A stretch of DNA of 64,000 bases, from positions 128,698,755-128,762,754 of the forward strand of contig OW804094.1 in NCBI GenBank assembly GCA_942159475.1, read 5' to 3'. Within the stretch, counting starts at the first letter, position 1, and each line of letters starts with the position of its first letter. Shown in pieces: positions 55,194-64,000 of this stretch. The notes beneath the pieces were generated by a model. That model did not search any database, had not been told where the DNA came from, and saw only the letters and a list, made by a program, of their open reading frames with translations. The translations under genes and the position numbers were made by a program. The stretch is from Sthenelais limicola. Its lineage: Eukaryota; Annelida; Polychaeta; Phyllodocida; Sigalionidae.

Positions 55194-58015
55194 ACGCAAG
55201 GAGAATATGTATATGTGGTATAAATTGTCATGTACATGTATTATATATAATGGAATTATATATGTACCTATTTATCATTAACATTCATAATATGAAGCAG
55301 CGATGCGATTTTCAATTTGATGAACAAATTATGCGACGAGGAATGTCAAAGATCCCCACATTACTCAGTAACAGGCCGTGTGATATTAGTGTATATATAA
55401 CAATATATTAATTCAAAATTTCATTTTTAAAGCACTAATTTAGAGAAGCACAGCAGCACTGCTTTCCCACTCTGCATTTGCTATCAATACACCTTAACTT
55501 ATTTTTCGGTATCTTCTTTCGGTCAATAGTTAAGATGGTCATTCTCATACTACTAGCACCTAAAATTTGCCGTTTCGTTTTCATTGTCACCTCATGTTTC
55601 TACATATCAGCTTGCATCTCAGTATCTCTCTAAAGCAAGAAAATATAATTTATTTGAAAACTTATTTAGTCATTTATGCTCATTGTTAGTATTTCTGGTA
55701 AAAATGTAGAATTTGGTTTTTTTTCATTGCGCCCATTTGTGTAAGTGCGTAGCGCCTTCACTGACTTAGCAGTATATGAACATAGCATAAAATCCATGAA
55801 GTGATATTATTCTATGGCTTAAATGTATGTGTTTTAAGGTAAACAATTGTATTCACACTGTGGAAATTTCTTGTATTATATAGGATAGGCTGAATAATTC
55901 CCTCGAACATTCTTGTAGCCCGTGAGACTGGAAGGGTTATCCTACGCAGAAGTATGTGTATCGAGGTTTTTAAAAAGTTGAAATTACACTGAGTACATTG
56001 ATCTGAATTGATATTGGTTCACCTCTAACATAAATATCTCGAGATCATGAAGGACGTATATGTTGGCCCAGGCTGCGTTGTTGCTGGTTTTGTTGTGTTA
56101 AAGAGGATTCGTAATAGTTATAACGATTAAGATTAGTCACTTAAATTCAATGAGACTTCAAATAACGCTATTTACAGCAGCAAGGTTTGCTTTATTAACG
56201 TTATAACGATACCATTACGATTTATCAGGGAGGTATGTAGTAGATATACCTCCCTGGTACAAGTAATGATATAATTAGGATACCAGGAGCAATGCAGCCA
56301 TGAAAGCACTACCACAACTGAAGGTCACACGTTGAACCCAATTGAACCCAATGCAATTCTTATCTTCTGTCTATTGAGTGTGGCTTTCCCATTGTACCAA
56401 ATGAATCTTATCTATATGCGTGGAAACATTTTATTAAATTTATTCAATTATGATCTGTATTTTAGAAGGGAGGTTTATCAAATTGTATGAATCTTGCCGG
56501 TTTATTTTTAAAATACCACGTCTAAATAATGGGTTGAAATGGTTAAATAATACCAGATCAAACAGATTGGGATACAGGCTTTTTTCCCTGGCAATATTTG
56601 TTATTTTTTGTAATTCTGCAAGGAAAATGTAGTTCTAGCATTTTGAAGTCTTCCATCGGTGCAGCCTTTGTTGTTGACAGTTATTGTATATATTGTATCA
56701 TAGGGAAAGGTTTTAGTTTTCCCTAGGAACTCTGCAAGTTTGACATAAGTCAGATTTTAATTATTTATAAAATACAAGGGGTTAGCTGGACTTGCATTTC
56801 CTTGTAATAAATCACGTCAATAATGTTGATAAGACGTTATTTTATTGGCAACAGGGTTGTCTTAGGGTTGATATGTTTTAAACAGTTTACTTTCTTCAGT
56901 TTCACTTGCCATACCGTATTCGTTATTCCCGCGTCAACAAACGTTATTACCGTATCCCTGTTTTTACCCGTTGTCTTCTAATATCTGGCCGATTGTTGGA
57001 GGCAATTTCGGAGGATCGATCGGATGTGGTGTCTCTAATATAGGGAGATTCTTACAGTTCATCAAAAGATAATGTCAAGATAAGATGAATTTTACCGAAT
57101 CTCATTTAGATATCAAACAGACATGCCAGCACGAATATAGGGAATGCCAAATTTCATAGGAATCTATAACAGGGAACAGTATGTCTGATCTGTTTATGTA
57201 TGAGGCTCTTACCTTACAATAAAAAAACATATTTGAGACCAAAGACAAATAAGATCTAAAAGATAATCATTCAGAATTATAAAATAATCATTAATTAATT
57301 TTAAGTTGTTCACATATAACCAAAGTTGTGATTGGGAGTGCATACCACTTGTGTAAGCTTGGTGTCTTACAGTTCAATAATAGCCCTAGTTTTTAACCTA
57401 AGAGTACATGTGCAATCGACGTCGGTGGTTTCAACAAAGCTGTCGTAACGGTATTCAGACTTCTTCAGCTAATCTACCTGCCACTGTCCTATTGAAAATG
57501 TGAATGCTAGGTACGTTTGCATCCAAGGGAAACTATTTTAGCTACGTTGTACGCCGCGCTCTGTATGCGATATTTAAAATGTATGTTGAGAACACCTGTT
57601 CCAAATGTTAATGGGCTTGATAGTATATATAATATTGGACGTGTTAATATGGACAGTTTCTAAAGATATTTTGCGACTTTGATACCACTATGTTGCTGGT
57701 CTTGGATTGTTATGGAATATATATTGTCAACTGTTATGTTTTACATAAGTGCGTAAATAAATTATATTTTTAAAGGGAATACTTTCTATCTGCTTTGTTT
57801 TCTGTACGAGGCTATCTTTGTCTCCAAGTGACCATTCACAAAACAGCCAACACTATATGCACATCACGATTTGTTTGTTTTTACACCGATTTTGGTCACT
57901 ATTCACTAACCGGGCGTGAAAGATGTTATACTATATAACCCTCTATAACTATATAACCCTCTATAATCCAGATTAATTTATCTACATTTATATAATTGAT
58001 TTACCGTGTTTACAG
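55194..58015. other. SLC35E1 3' untranslated region and downstream sequence
   Basis: AT-rich with no supported gene. AATAAA-type signals occur at about 56806 and 57756. A short hairpin (CAGGGAGGTAT and its reverse at 56226-56256) is present. Confidence 0.45.
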
Positions 58016-58113
58016 ATGAGGGTGATTACCAAGCTAGTGACGTGGAAAGGGATTTTGAGACAGGATCTTCGCTTGGTATAACCAAAGTTCACGAGGCTCA
58101 TAGTTTTCATTAA
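58016..58113 (+). CDS. possible alternative 3' terminal exon of SLC35E1
   Basis: A polypyrimidine-poor acceptor (GTTTACAG) at 58014-58015 opens a frame needing one base from the previous exon. It then reads EGDYQASDVERDF, ETGSSLGITKV and ends EAHSFH before TAA at 58111-58113. A phase-1 donor exists inside the last SLC35E1 exon (AAATG|GTATTC near 55050), and joining it would give an alternative acidic cytosolic tail. The composition looks protein-like, but there is no family match I recognise. Confidence 0.3.
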
Positions 58114-58659
58114 CTAGGTGGAAGCACCACAGCAGTTACAAAGTATAACACAGAAGAGTTCATTATTTAATAATGAGAATTCAAAGTACTGGTACTGTTT
58201 TATACAGCCAAGTCATTCAGGATGATTACATGACAAAGGCTGACATGACAAACCGACACAGACAAAAGCAGACTCATAGATACAGTTATCTATGGTAGAA
58301 TTTATTCAGATGGGACATGCCTGTTTCCTCAAAATGCTGTGAAACGCTTCATTTGAAATGAAACCAATGGTAATGGGATATAAAAAATATACACGCATAT
58401 GTATAGTATGTAAGAAGTTTTAACATACAATATACAAATATAAGTTTTAACTACTCTCTTTTCCCTCCCCATCTCCCGTTCACTCCTCTACACTTTCCCC
58501 CGTCTCTGGGGCCGTTTCAGTAGGCTCAGGCCTCCCAGTGACATTTCTTTACAAAAAAAAGAGTTTTTACCCATGGGTTTTGAGAGGGGGGGGGGGGGGG
58601 AAGTTTTTTTACAGGCAAAACCTAACTATGTTAAAGCTACATATAGAGGTCTAGTCATG

Positions 58660-59160
58660 CAGAGGTGCCAACCTGTGAGGTATGCAAATCTTGTGTGGGG
58701 AGCATTGTGCCAAAGGCCGGAAGCTTTGTGCCAAAGGCGAGAAGAGGGCCTGGGGACATGTCCCCTGAATTATTTTTTAAAAATTAGGAGTCAAATGGTG
58801 CATTCTGGACGTAATTTTACCTCATAATTGACTTTCAGAAATGTCAGGATTTCTTGAGCCACAGTATAGTATATAAATCTTAGTATTGTGTGGGGAGCTT
58901 TGTGCCAAAGGCATGTATCACTTCTAGGGGTGGCCAGGGCATGCACGCCTGGAATTTTTTTTAAAAATTAGGAGTCAAATGGTGCAAGATTTCTTGAGCC
59001 ACAGTGTATAAAGTTAAGATTTTCTTTAATGTTTGGCAAGTGATGAGTACCACCTGAACAACCTATTCAAACCCAAATCTAAAAGACAATTCCAACAAAC
59101 CAGTAATCTTGAACATGTGCTGCCCCTAAATTTACCCCAAATCGTGTTTTTGTCATACAG
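58660..59160. mobile_element. diverged copy of the 14481-15050 transposon, with an internal duplication
   Basis: It starts CAGAGGTGCCAACC and shares TTAGGAGTCAAATGGTGCA, CATAATTGACTTT and TTTGGCAAGTGATG with the element at 14481-15050, in the same orientation. The AAAATTAGGAGTCAAATGG block occurs twice, so part of the unit was duplicated. The right end lacks the terminal inverted repeat. Confidence 0.6.
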
Positions 59161-59477
59161 ATGAAATTGGGTAAATTGACACTTTATATAATATTCTGAT
59201 AGTAGTAGGTGTTGCTGTTCTCAATTCTGATAAAATAGTACATTCTTTGCCTTTGCGAAATTGTCTTGCAAATGGGTCTGTGGATACGCTGAAATTGTTG
59301 TTACTACGGCAACTGTTAATAATGTTAATTAAACTAATGATTTTTTAAATATTAAATATCAAATTGAAGTAGAATGTAGCTAATGTCCTAGTACTTTCAA
59401 GGTACATAACACAACAACTGTAGTTGTAAACCAAGTGTTCCAGACAACTGGAATAGTTGTGAAGCTCGCCATATTAA

Positions 59478-59966
59478 AGTGACACTTCTCACTGTTGTTG
59501 GCTAGATTATCGAGTAACGGAATTTCTACTTCCTTATCTAGTATTTGATTCACCTTGCCCTACCTAACTAACTCATGTGGATATCAAAACTCTAACATTC
59601 ATATTATATCAGATATTTGGTAAAATAGTGAGCAAAATCGTGTTTGCATACCATACAGAGATGTCACAGTGGCATTTGGGTTCTGGCATTTGAAGTTACA
59701 GGTGCCAGGCTCGACTAAAGGTCGTTCATAGACTCCTAGGTTAAAGCTAGTTACATCCCTGGTCACTTAGAGTGGGGGCAGCACTTTACAGCTACTATTC
59801 TGTGATTTGAAATCTGGTCTATTCATTACACTTATTCAATGATTATTGAATGAGGTCACAATGTTGGTGCTCTATACTTTAGATATTGTCATACATATCC
59901 CATATGGTTGCACTGAATAAGTTTCATGTGATTCTGTGACTACTCGTTTTAACTATCTTAGCCACT
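59478..59966. mobile_element. TTAA-flanked MITE (piggyBac-like), copy B
   Basis: Inverted relative to copy A at 9295-9783, the same length (489 bases) and highly similar throughout. The left flank is TTAA (59474-59477); the right flank is TGAA, one change from TTAA. Confidence 0.65.
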
Positions 59967-60415
59967 TGAATGGATGCTATATAGAGAATGGAACGAACCG
60001 GTAATAATCGAAAATTTATTGGACGAGATTTGTCCGCATAAATTTCCGATTATTGCAGGCAAGTTCCATTCTATACTTATTATATGGGCATAAAACTTGA
60101 TGTGTAATCACAAATGTATCATGTGTAAATCTGAAAAAAGTAGCTGACTTGGTGACGAAGTAGTTCATATAGTATACATACTATATGAATATTTTTTATA
60201 GCACCCCACTTGTAGCCCCTCTCATATGGAATGCGTATATAATAAATGATTAAAGGTAGCCATCACCAGTGATACTGATAGCATGTACAGGGCAATCAGG
60301 TGTACTTTCAGGGTTTCCACGGTTTGTCAAATGTATAACATTAGCTTATTGGTTTATATATTCACAGTGCAATAATAAAGTTGGAAAATAAAACCCATTT
60401 GTTAGTTACTAAAAT

Positions 60416-60421
60416 TTTATT
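60416..60421 (-). terminator. candidate polyadenylation signal of TIMM29
   Basis: AATAAA on the gene's strand, about 95 bases after the stop codon. Confidence 0.5.
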
Positions 60422-60515
60422 CGAGTGTCCAAGAAGGGTATTTTGACAAATACAATGAAATGTTTATGGGTATTTCAATATCTATAATATATTTACAAAG
60501 GTGATAAACCGATAA

Positions 60516-62038
60516 TCAAGATTTGAGGTTTCCATTTTCATCCCATTCGTTGGGATTGATATCAAAATCTGTCATGGATTTTTCAATCCATAGCCATCTC
60601 CCTGAAACTCCAACATCAACAGTCCTTTCTGGTAAGTCAAACCACCCGACTTTGAGTGATTTACATTGCGCATCATATAAATCAACGCCTGCCATAAAAT
60701 TGTCTCTCCACATGATTGAGAAAATACCAAAATTAAGATAGCGAATCTGTCCTGCATTATAGCCTTTAAGAATATTTTGGAGATGGTTATCTGATGTTGG
60801 ATTTCGGATAGGATCTCCGAGTCTCAGTAGTTCGTTGGCGTTTTCGATCAACTTTTCTTTGAAGTCCCGTTCTGAAGGGTTGGTTTTTCCTAAGTAACCC
60901 GCTCCAGCAATCAAACTCAAATATATTCCCGATTTGATAGGCCTTGCCTTCATATCCTGTCCGATCTCAACAAACGCATATTTGTAGTCATCGAGGATAT
61001 GTTTGAAGTAGTTAACTGCAAAGAAGAATATAAGCCAGATGAAGAAGAGTATGAAAGAAACACCAGTAGTCGATTGAATAGAAGTAGCTATAGAACAATT
61101 CCGTTCATAACAAGGAAAGATCATTGATGATTTTTAAACATCATCTGATTATCAACAATCTGAGAGTCCTAAATCTATATATCAACAACTAGATCCCATA
61201 GGGGGTGGCCTGGGGATGGGGATGGGGTGGGGGTTGTTATGCAGTACAACTACAAGTATATTCAATTAGAAGACCTAGCTTCCAATCTTGACATGATTGA
61301 ATATAGGAAAAGTTAAACATGAAAGTCTTTCTTCACAAGTGCTGTATCACAGAGTGAAATTCATATATGGCCATCAACCACAATTCTGTGCACCTAGAAT
61401 GAAAGACAAGTGAATAATTTCTTTAGTTTTTGATAGCCTACTGAGTACTGTAGTTATAATGGCATATATTCAATAAATTTCAGGGATTTTATTGTGTGTA
61501 TAATTTATTTTACTGTGTCTTTATCATATTTTTGTTTAATCCTATGAAAAACTAAAGCAATTATTCGCTTTCATTCTGGGTGCACAGAAATGTGAATGAA
61601 GGTTTATAAATATATATATAATGTGATTAAAACAGTTGAATGGACAAAATATCCCATTATCGCTCAACACAGAGTAGAACTGGATTCACTAGTTTACACT
61701 GCGATAAAATATACTTCAATGAGACAAGAGAATCTATGAATTGAGTGAGTCGCATGATCAAATCAGTGTTTAAAATCACAATTGTAGGAAAAAATGATTT
61801 TGACTTCTTTTTTGACCTTGTCGGCCTAGGTTGTGCACCCACACTGGCCACAGCATTGAAGGCAGGCGGCGAAGCTAAAACTAAAAGCTCGGCGGCTCAA
61901 ATCTAGGTAGTCAATAATTGAATCAAAGTATTTACCGATCCTTTCTTTTCTTGGTGGTTTTACTTCCTTTACCTCTTCAGGAGCTGAACACATAAAACGC
62001 CTAAATTGGCGAAAAATATTGATTCTTCTTGCAAACAT
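60516..62038 (-). CDS. TIMM29: mitochondrial import inner membrane translocase subunit Tim29
   Basis: Subunit of the metazoan TIM22 complex that inserts carrier proteins into the mitochondrial inner membrane. Two exons, 62038-61936 and 61015-60516, join in phase 1 (ERI|V NYFKHILDDY) to 200 residues. The N-terminus MFARRINIFRQFRRFM is a typical basic, amphipathic mitochondrial presequence. Family features follow: DYKYAFVEIGQDMKARPIKS, a hydrophobic stretch (GIYLSLIAGAGYLG), IRYLNFGIFSIMW, YDAQCKSLKVGW and DVGVSGRWLWIEKSMTDFDIN. It is shorter than the human protein (about 260) at the C-terminus. The ATG at 62038 is preferred over an upstream in-frame ATG at 62077 because it yields the presequence directly. 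Confidence 0.88.
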
Positions 62039-62313
62039 GATGACATGTGTAGGCTTCTGTCTACTGCTCGACCACACCTAGTGACCAGAACGGGTACTGA
62101 AGTAAAGTTACAACGGTTTCTAAAAAAAATATTATGATTGCTCTGAAACAATTAATTTTTTAGATCTTAGCTTAGTTGAATCTTGAAGAAAAACATAAAA
62201 GTAATCATGATTTTCCATATTACGAGATTGACGGCGAATACAAGTCTTGTTTTTTTTTAAAATGACAGTTTTATATGTTACTGCCCCATATTTTACCACT
62301 TTTGACAACCAAC
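62039..62313. promoter_or_regulatory. 275-base divergent promoter interval, TIMM29 and NGLY1
   Basis: The two start codons are only 275 bases apart on opposite strands. The NGLY1 start lies in AACATGGCAGCC, a near match to the YY1 consensus that often overlaps starts of housekeeping genes. A shared bidirectional promoter is inferred. Confidence 0.5.
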
Positions 62314-62544
62314 ATGGCAGCCGGAGGTGCAGACCTTCTCCCTAGCATCCAGACTTTGAGTAAAAATGCTAAGGATGTATTTTTGGAAACTTCGGAAGTT
62401 ATTCTTAGGATCGCCAATAACATATTGAAGGATCCAGCAAATCCCAAGTACCGTCGCCTTCGCGTTAATACATCGGTCTTCATGGAAAAACTTCTTCCCG
62501 TGGAGGGGGCAATGGATTGCTTGTTTCAACTGGGTTTTCAGGAG
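62314..62544 (+). CDS. NGLY1: peptide:N-glycanase, first coding exon (PUB domain); rest outside window
   Basis: Cytosolic deglycosylating enzyme of ER-associated degradation. Only the first coding exon is present: 77 codons from MAAGGADLLPS to LFQLGFQE, ending at a GT donor (62545) in phase 0. It encodes most of the PUB domain that binds p97/VCP: FLETSEVILRIANNILKDP, KYRRLRVN, then KLLPVEGAMDCLFQLGFQE. The order and spacing match the NGLY1 N-terminus. Reading past the donor gives a stop at 62614-62616 with unrelated residues, so splicing is expected. No further exon was found before 64000. Confidence 0.85.
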
Positions 62545-63016
62545 GTGTGTCCCCAATATATACCATTTAAAGCCGGGTCTAAAGCTCATGACATCGTGGA
62601 GCTTGTTGATACCTGAAGTAACACTTAGTTCTACAGAGCGACTTTTGTTTAATTGTGTATGAACCCAATTCATATTCGTGTCATTAATTTTTAGCTAGAA
62701 TGCATTTAAAGTGGGGCTGGCGCATGGTGCCGTGGCATTCAATCAATGCTCCCAATCATGACTTTCTTCCTTTCGCGTTGGTATTTAAAATGAATGGTGA
62801 CTATAGGCCTATTGTAAAATGACTATTTACTGCTATGATTTGGTAGATTCTTATTGAAACCACTTCTGTACGTGCTACTTTAAGATCACCATCAAAATTC
62901 AAATGAGACATGTGTACGGTACCGACAGGTGTTTACCCCTGCATGTAGTTGTATGAAGCTGGGCCTAAATGCCCTAATATATATAAGCTAGACTACCCTG
63001 TGATATTAGGCCTATA

Positions 63017-63941
63017 GGGGGGGGGGGGGCACTCAGAACCAAAGTGGGTTCCCATGCTCCTTCCCAATTTCAAGGAGAAAGGGTTGTTTTTTCAGGTACA
63101 GTAACAATCAAGGACCTTGAAAATAAAAAAAAGGGTAGGCCTACTTTTTCAGGTCTCTCTCCTTGCTTATTGTTCATGAGCAAAATATGTTCTTGCACAA
63201 TGAAAATCATCAAAAACAGCTGGATGATTTTTTATCTCATAGTCTAATAAAACTCAAAAACTGAACAAACTCGTCAAAGGAGAAAAATCACACTTGAGTT
63301 AACATAACTGCTTATTAGACTATTCTGAGAAGACATTGAATATTTTATTGACAATAATATTTCAAGTGCTGACAAGAAAATGATAAATATTAAAAATTAA
63401 GTTAAAGGTAGGTTTGAAGTACAATTTCATACTATATTCCTTGCTGGTATTTACTGTAGCAAACATCGCAAGAACTACTTCAGCTCAATTTTTACCATTT
63501 TACCAGACCTAGATCACATCAATGGTAGCCTACGTGGTCTTCCTCTAGTACGGTACCTGGGGGAGAAGGTGAAATTATAGCCGCACCTGGGTTTGAACCC
63601 ACAACATGCTAATGATGCCAACGAGCTGACCCAGTGCTTTAGACCAGTAGGCCACACCGCATCCCCATGATTAATGTTTGTTAGATTTTAGTCTGAGACA
63701 GACTAGGTCTATACCATAGACCATCAATGAAAATTCACCTTTTGAGGAATCGATTATTGGTTTGCATATATGTCCCTAATATATATTCTCTATGATTTTT
63801 CAAAAAGGGGTCCTCCTAGCCAGGAGAATCTCCTCGTTTTAATAGAAAAGGGTACTAATTTGAGGGGAAAGTCCATGAAAAGGGTCCGTTTTTAGTTGGG
63901 GAACAAGCATGGGAACCCACTTTCTGAGTGCCCCCCCCCCC
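63017..63941. mobile_element. 925-base element with G-run terminal inverted repeats
   Basis: The left end is 13 G then CACTCAGAACCAAAGTGGGT and TCCCATGCT. The right end is the reverse complement (AGCATGGGAACCCACTTT, CTGAGTG, then 12 C) with few differences. TIRs are about 40 bases. No target duplication was evident and there is no coding capacity. A tRNA-like SINE lies inside at about 63500-63664. Confidence 0.7.
63500..63664 (-). repeat. tRNA-derived SINE-like sequence
   Basis: On the minus strand an A-box-like TGGCCTACTGG (63654-63644) is followed about 45 bases later by a B-box-like GGGTTCAAACCC (63600-63589), the spacing of an RNA polymerase III promoter. The flanking sequence does not fold into a complete tRNA cloverleaf, so it reads as a SINE head rather than a functional tRNA. 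Confidence 0.55.
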
Positions 63942-64000
63942 GGAAGCCTACTCATATTTACACCGGTAGCCTAGGCCTATAGCGATTTTTTGTCTATACT

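Noticed and set aside
56226..56256. Short hairpin that could be a microRNA precursor
   Set aside because: Arms are only about 11 bases, too short for a pre-miRNA.
63575..63664. Functional tRNA gene on the minus strand
   Set aside because: A and B boxes are present, but acceptor and anticodon arms do not pair convincingly; better explained as a SINE.

Overview
This is a eukaryotic, animal chromosomal window: AT-rich, dominated by introns and repeats, with conserved animal genes split into many short GT-AG exons. It is not bacterial or viral. The gene set, intron sizes, scattered short GGCCTA/TAGGCCTA motifs (for example near 36890, 50138, 63008 and 63970) and a Helentron-type transposon suggest an invertebrate, possibly a marine deuterostome such as an echinoderm. 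That taxonomic call is an inference of low certainty.

Layout of host genes, reconstructed exon by exon with consistent splice phases: SKP2 (+, 209-2615, 5' part outside the window); DEPDC1 (-, 36421-5688, 13 exons, a DEP and RhoGAP-like protein); FBXW9 (+, 37828-42749, 8 exons); fukutin FKTN (-, 47854-45024, 8 exons); SLC35E1 (+, 49257-55193, 6 exons); TIMM29 (-, 62038-60516, 2 exons); NGLY1 (+, first coding exon 62314-62544, rest outside). SKP2/DEPDC1, FBXW9/FKTN and SLC35E1/TIMM29 are convergent pairs. DEPDC1/FBXW9, FKTN/SLC35E1 and TIMM29/NGLY1 are divergent pairs with shared promoter intervals.

The most striking region is a roughly 12 kb rolling-circle transposon (Helentron/Helitron2 type, about 18.4-30.5 kb) inside intron 2 of DEPDC1, on the same strand as its host gene. 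It carries one uninterrupted 2267-residue ORF. From N to C terminus this has a cysteine-peptidase-like domain resembling the herpesvirus tegument deubiquitinase fold, a Cys-rich finger, an HUH/Y2 Rep nuclease, a Pif1 helicase and an AP-type endonuclease. Downstream is a separate, intact five-exon RPA70-like single-strand DNA-binding protein gene. That gene has its own compact promoter (two CCAAT boxes, an E2F-like site and a TATA box), a layout close to the cell-cycle promoter of the surrounding host gene. Minisatellites lie at both ends of the element.

Other notable structures are: a 96-bp-arm, nearly perfect palindrome in the FKTN/SLC35E1 divergent promoter; a tandem intron duplication in SLC35E1 that creates a 9-nt microexon-like copy of a real exon start; a TTAA-flanked 489-bp MITE present twice in opposite orientations; a 570-bp TIR element with a 7-bp target duplication; a G-run-terminated TIR element at 63 kb with a tRNA-like SINE inside; and a foldback plus a 40-bp minisatellite in FBXW9 intron 1.
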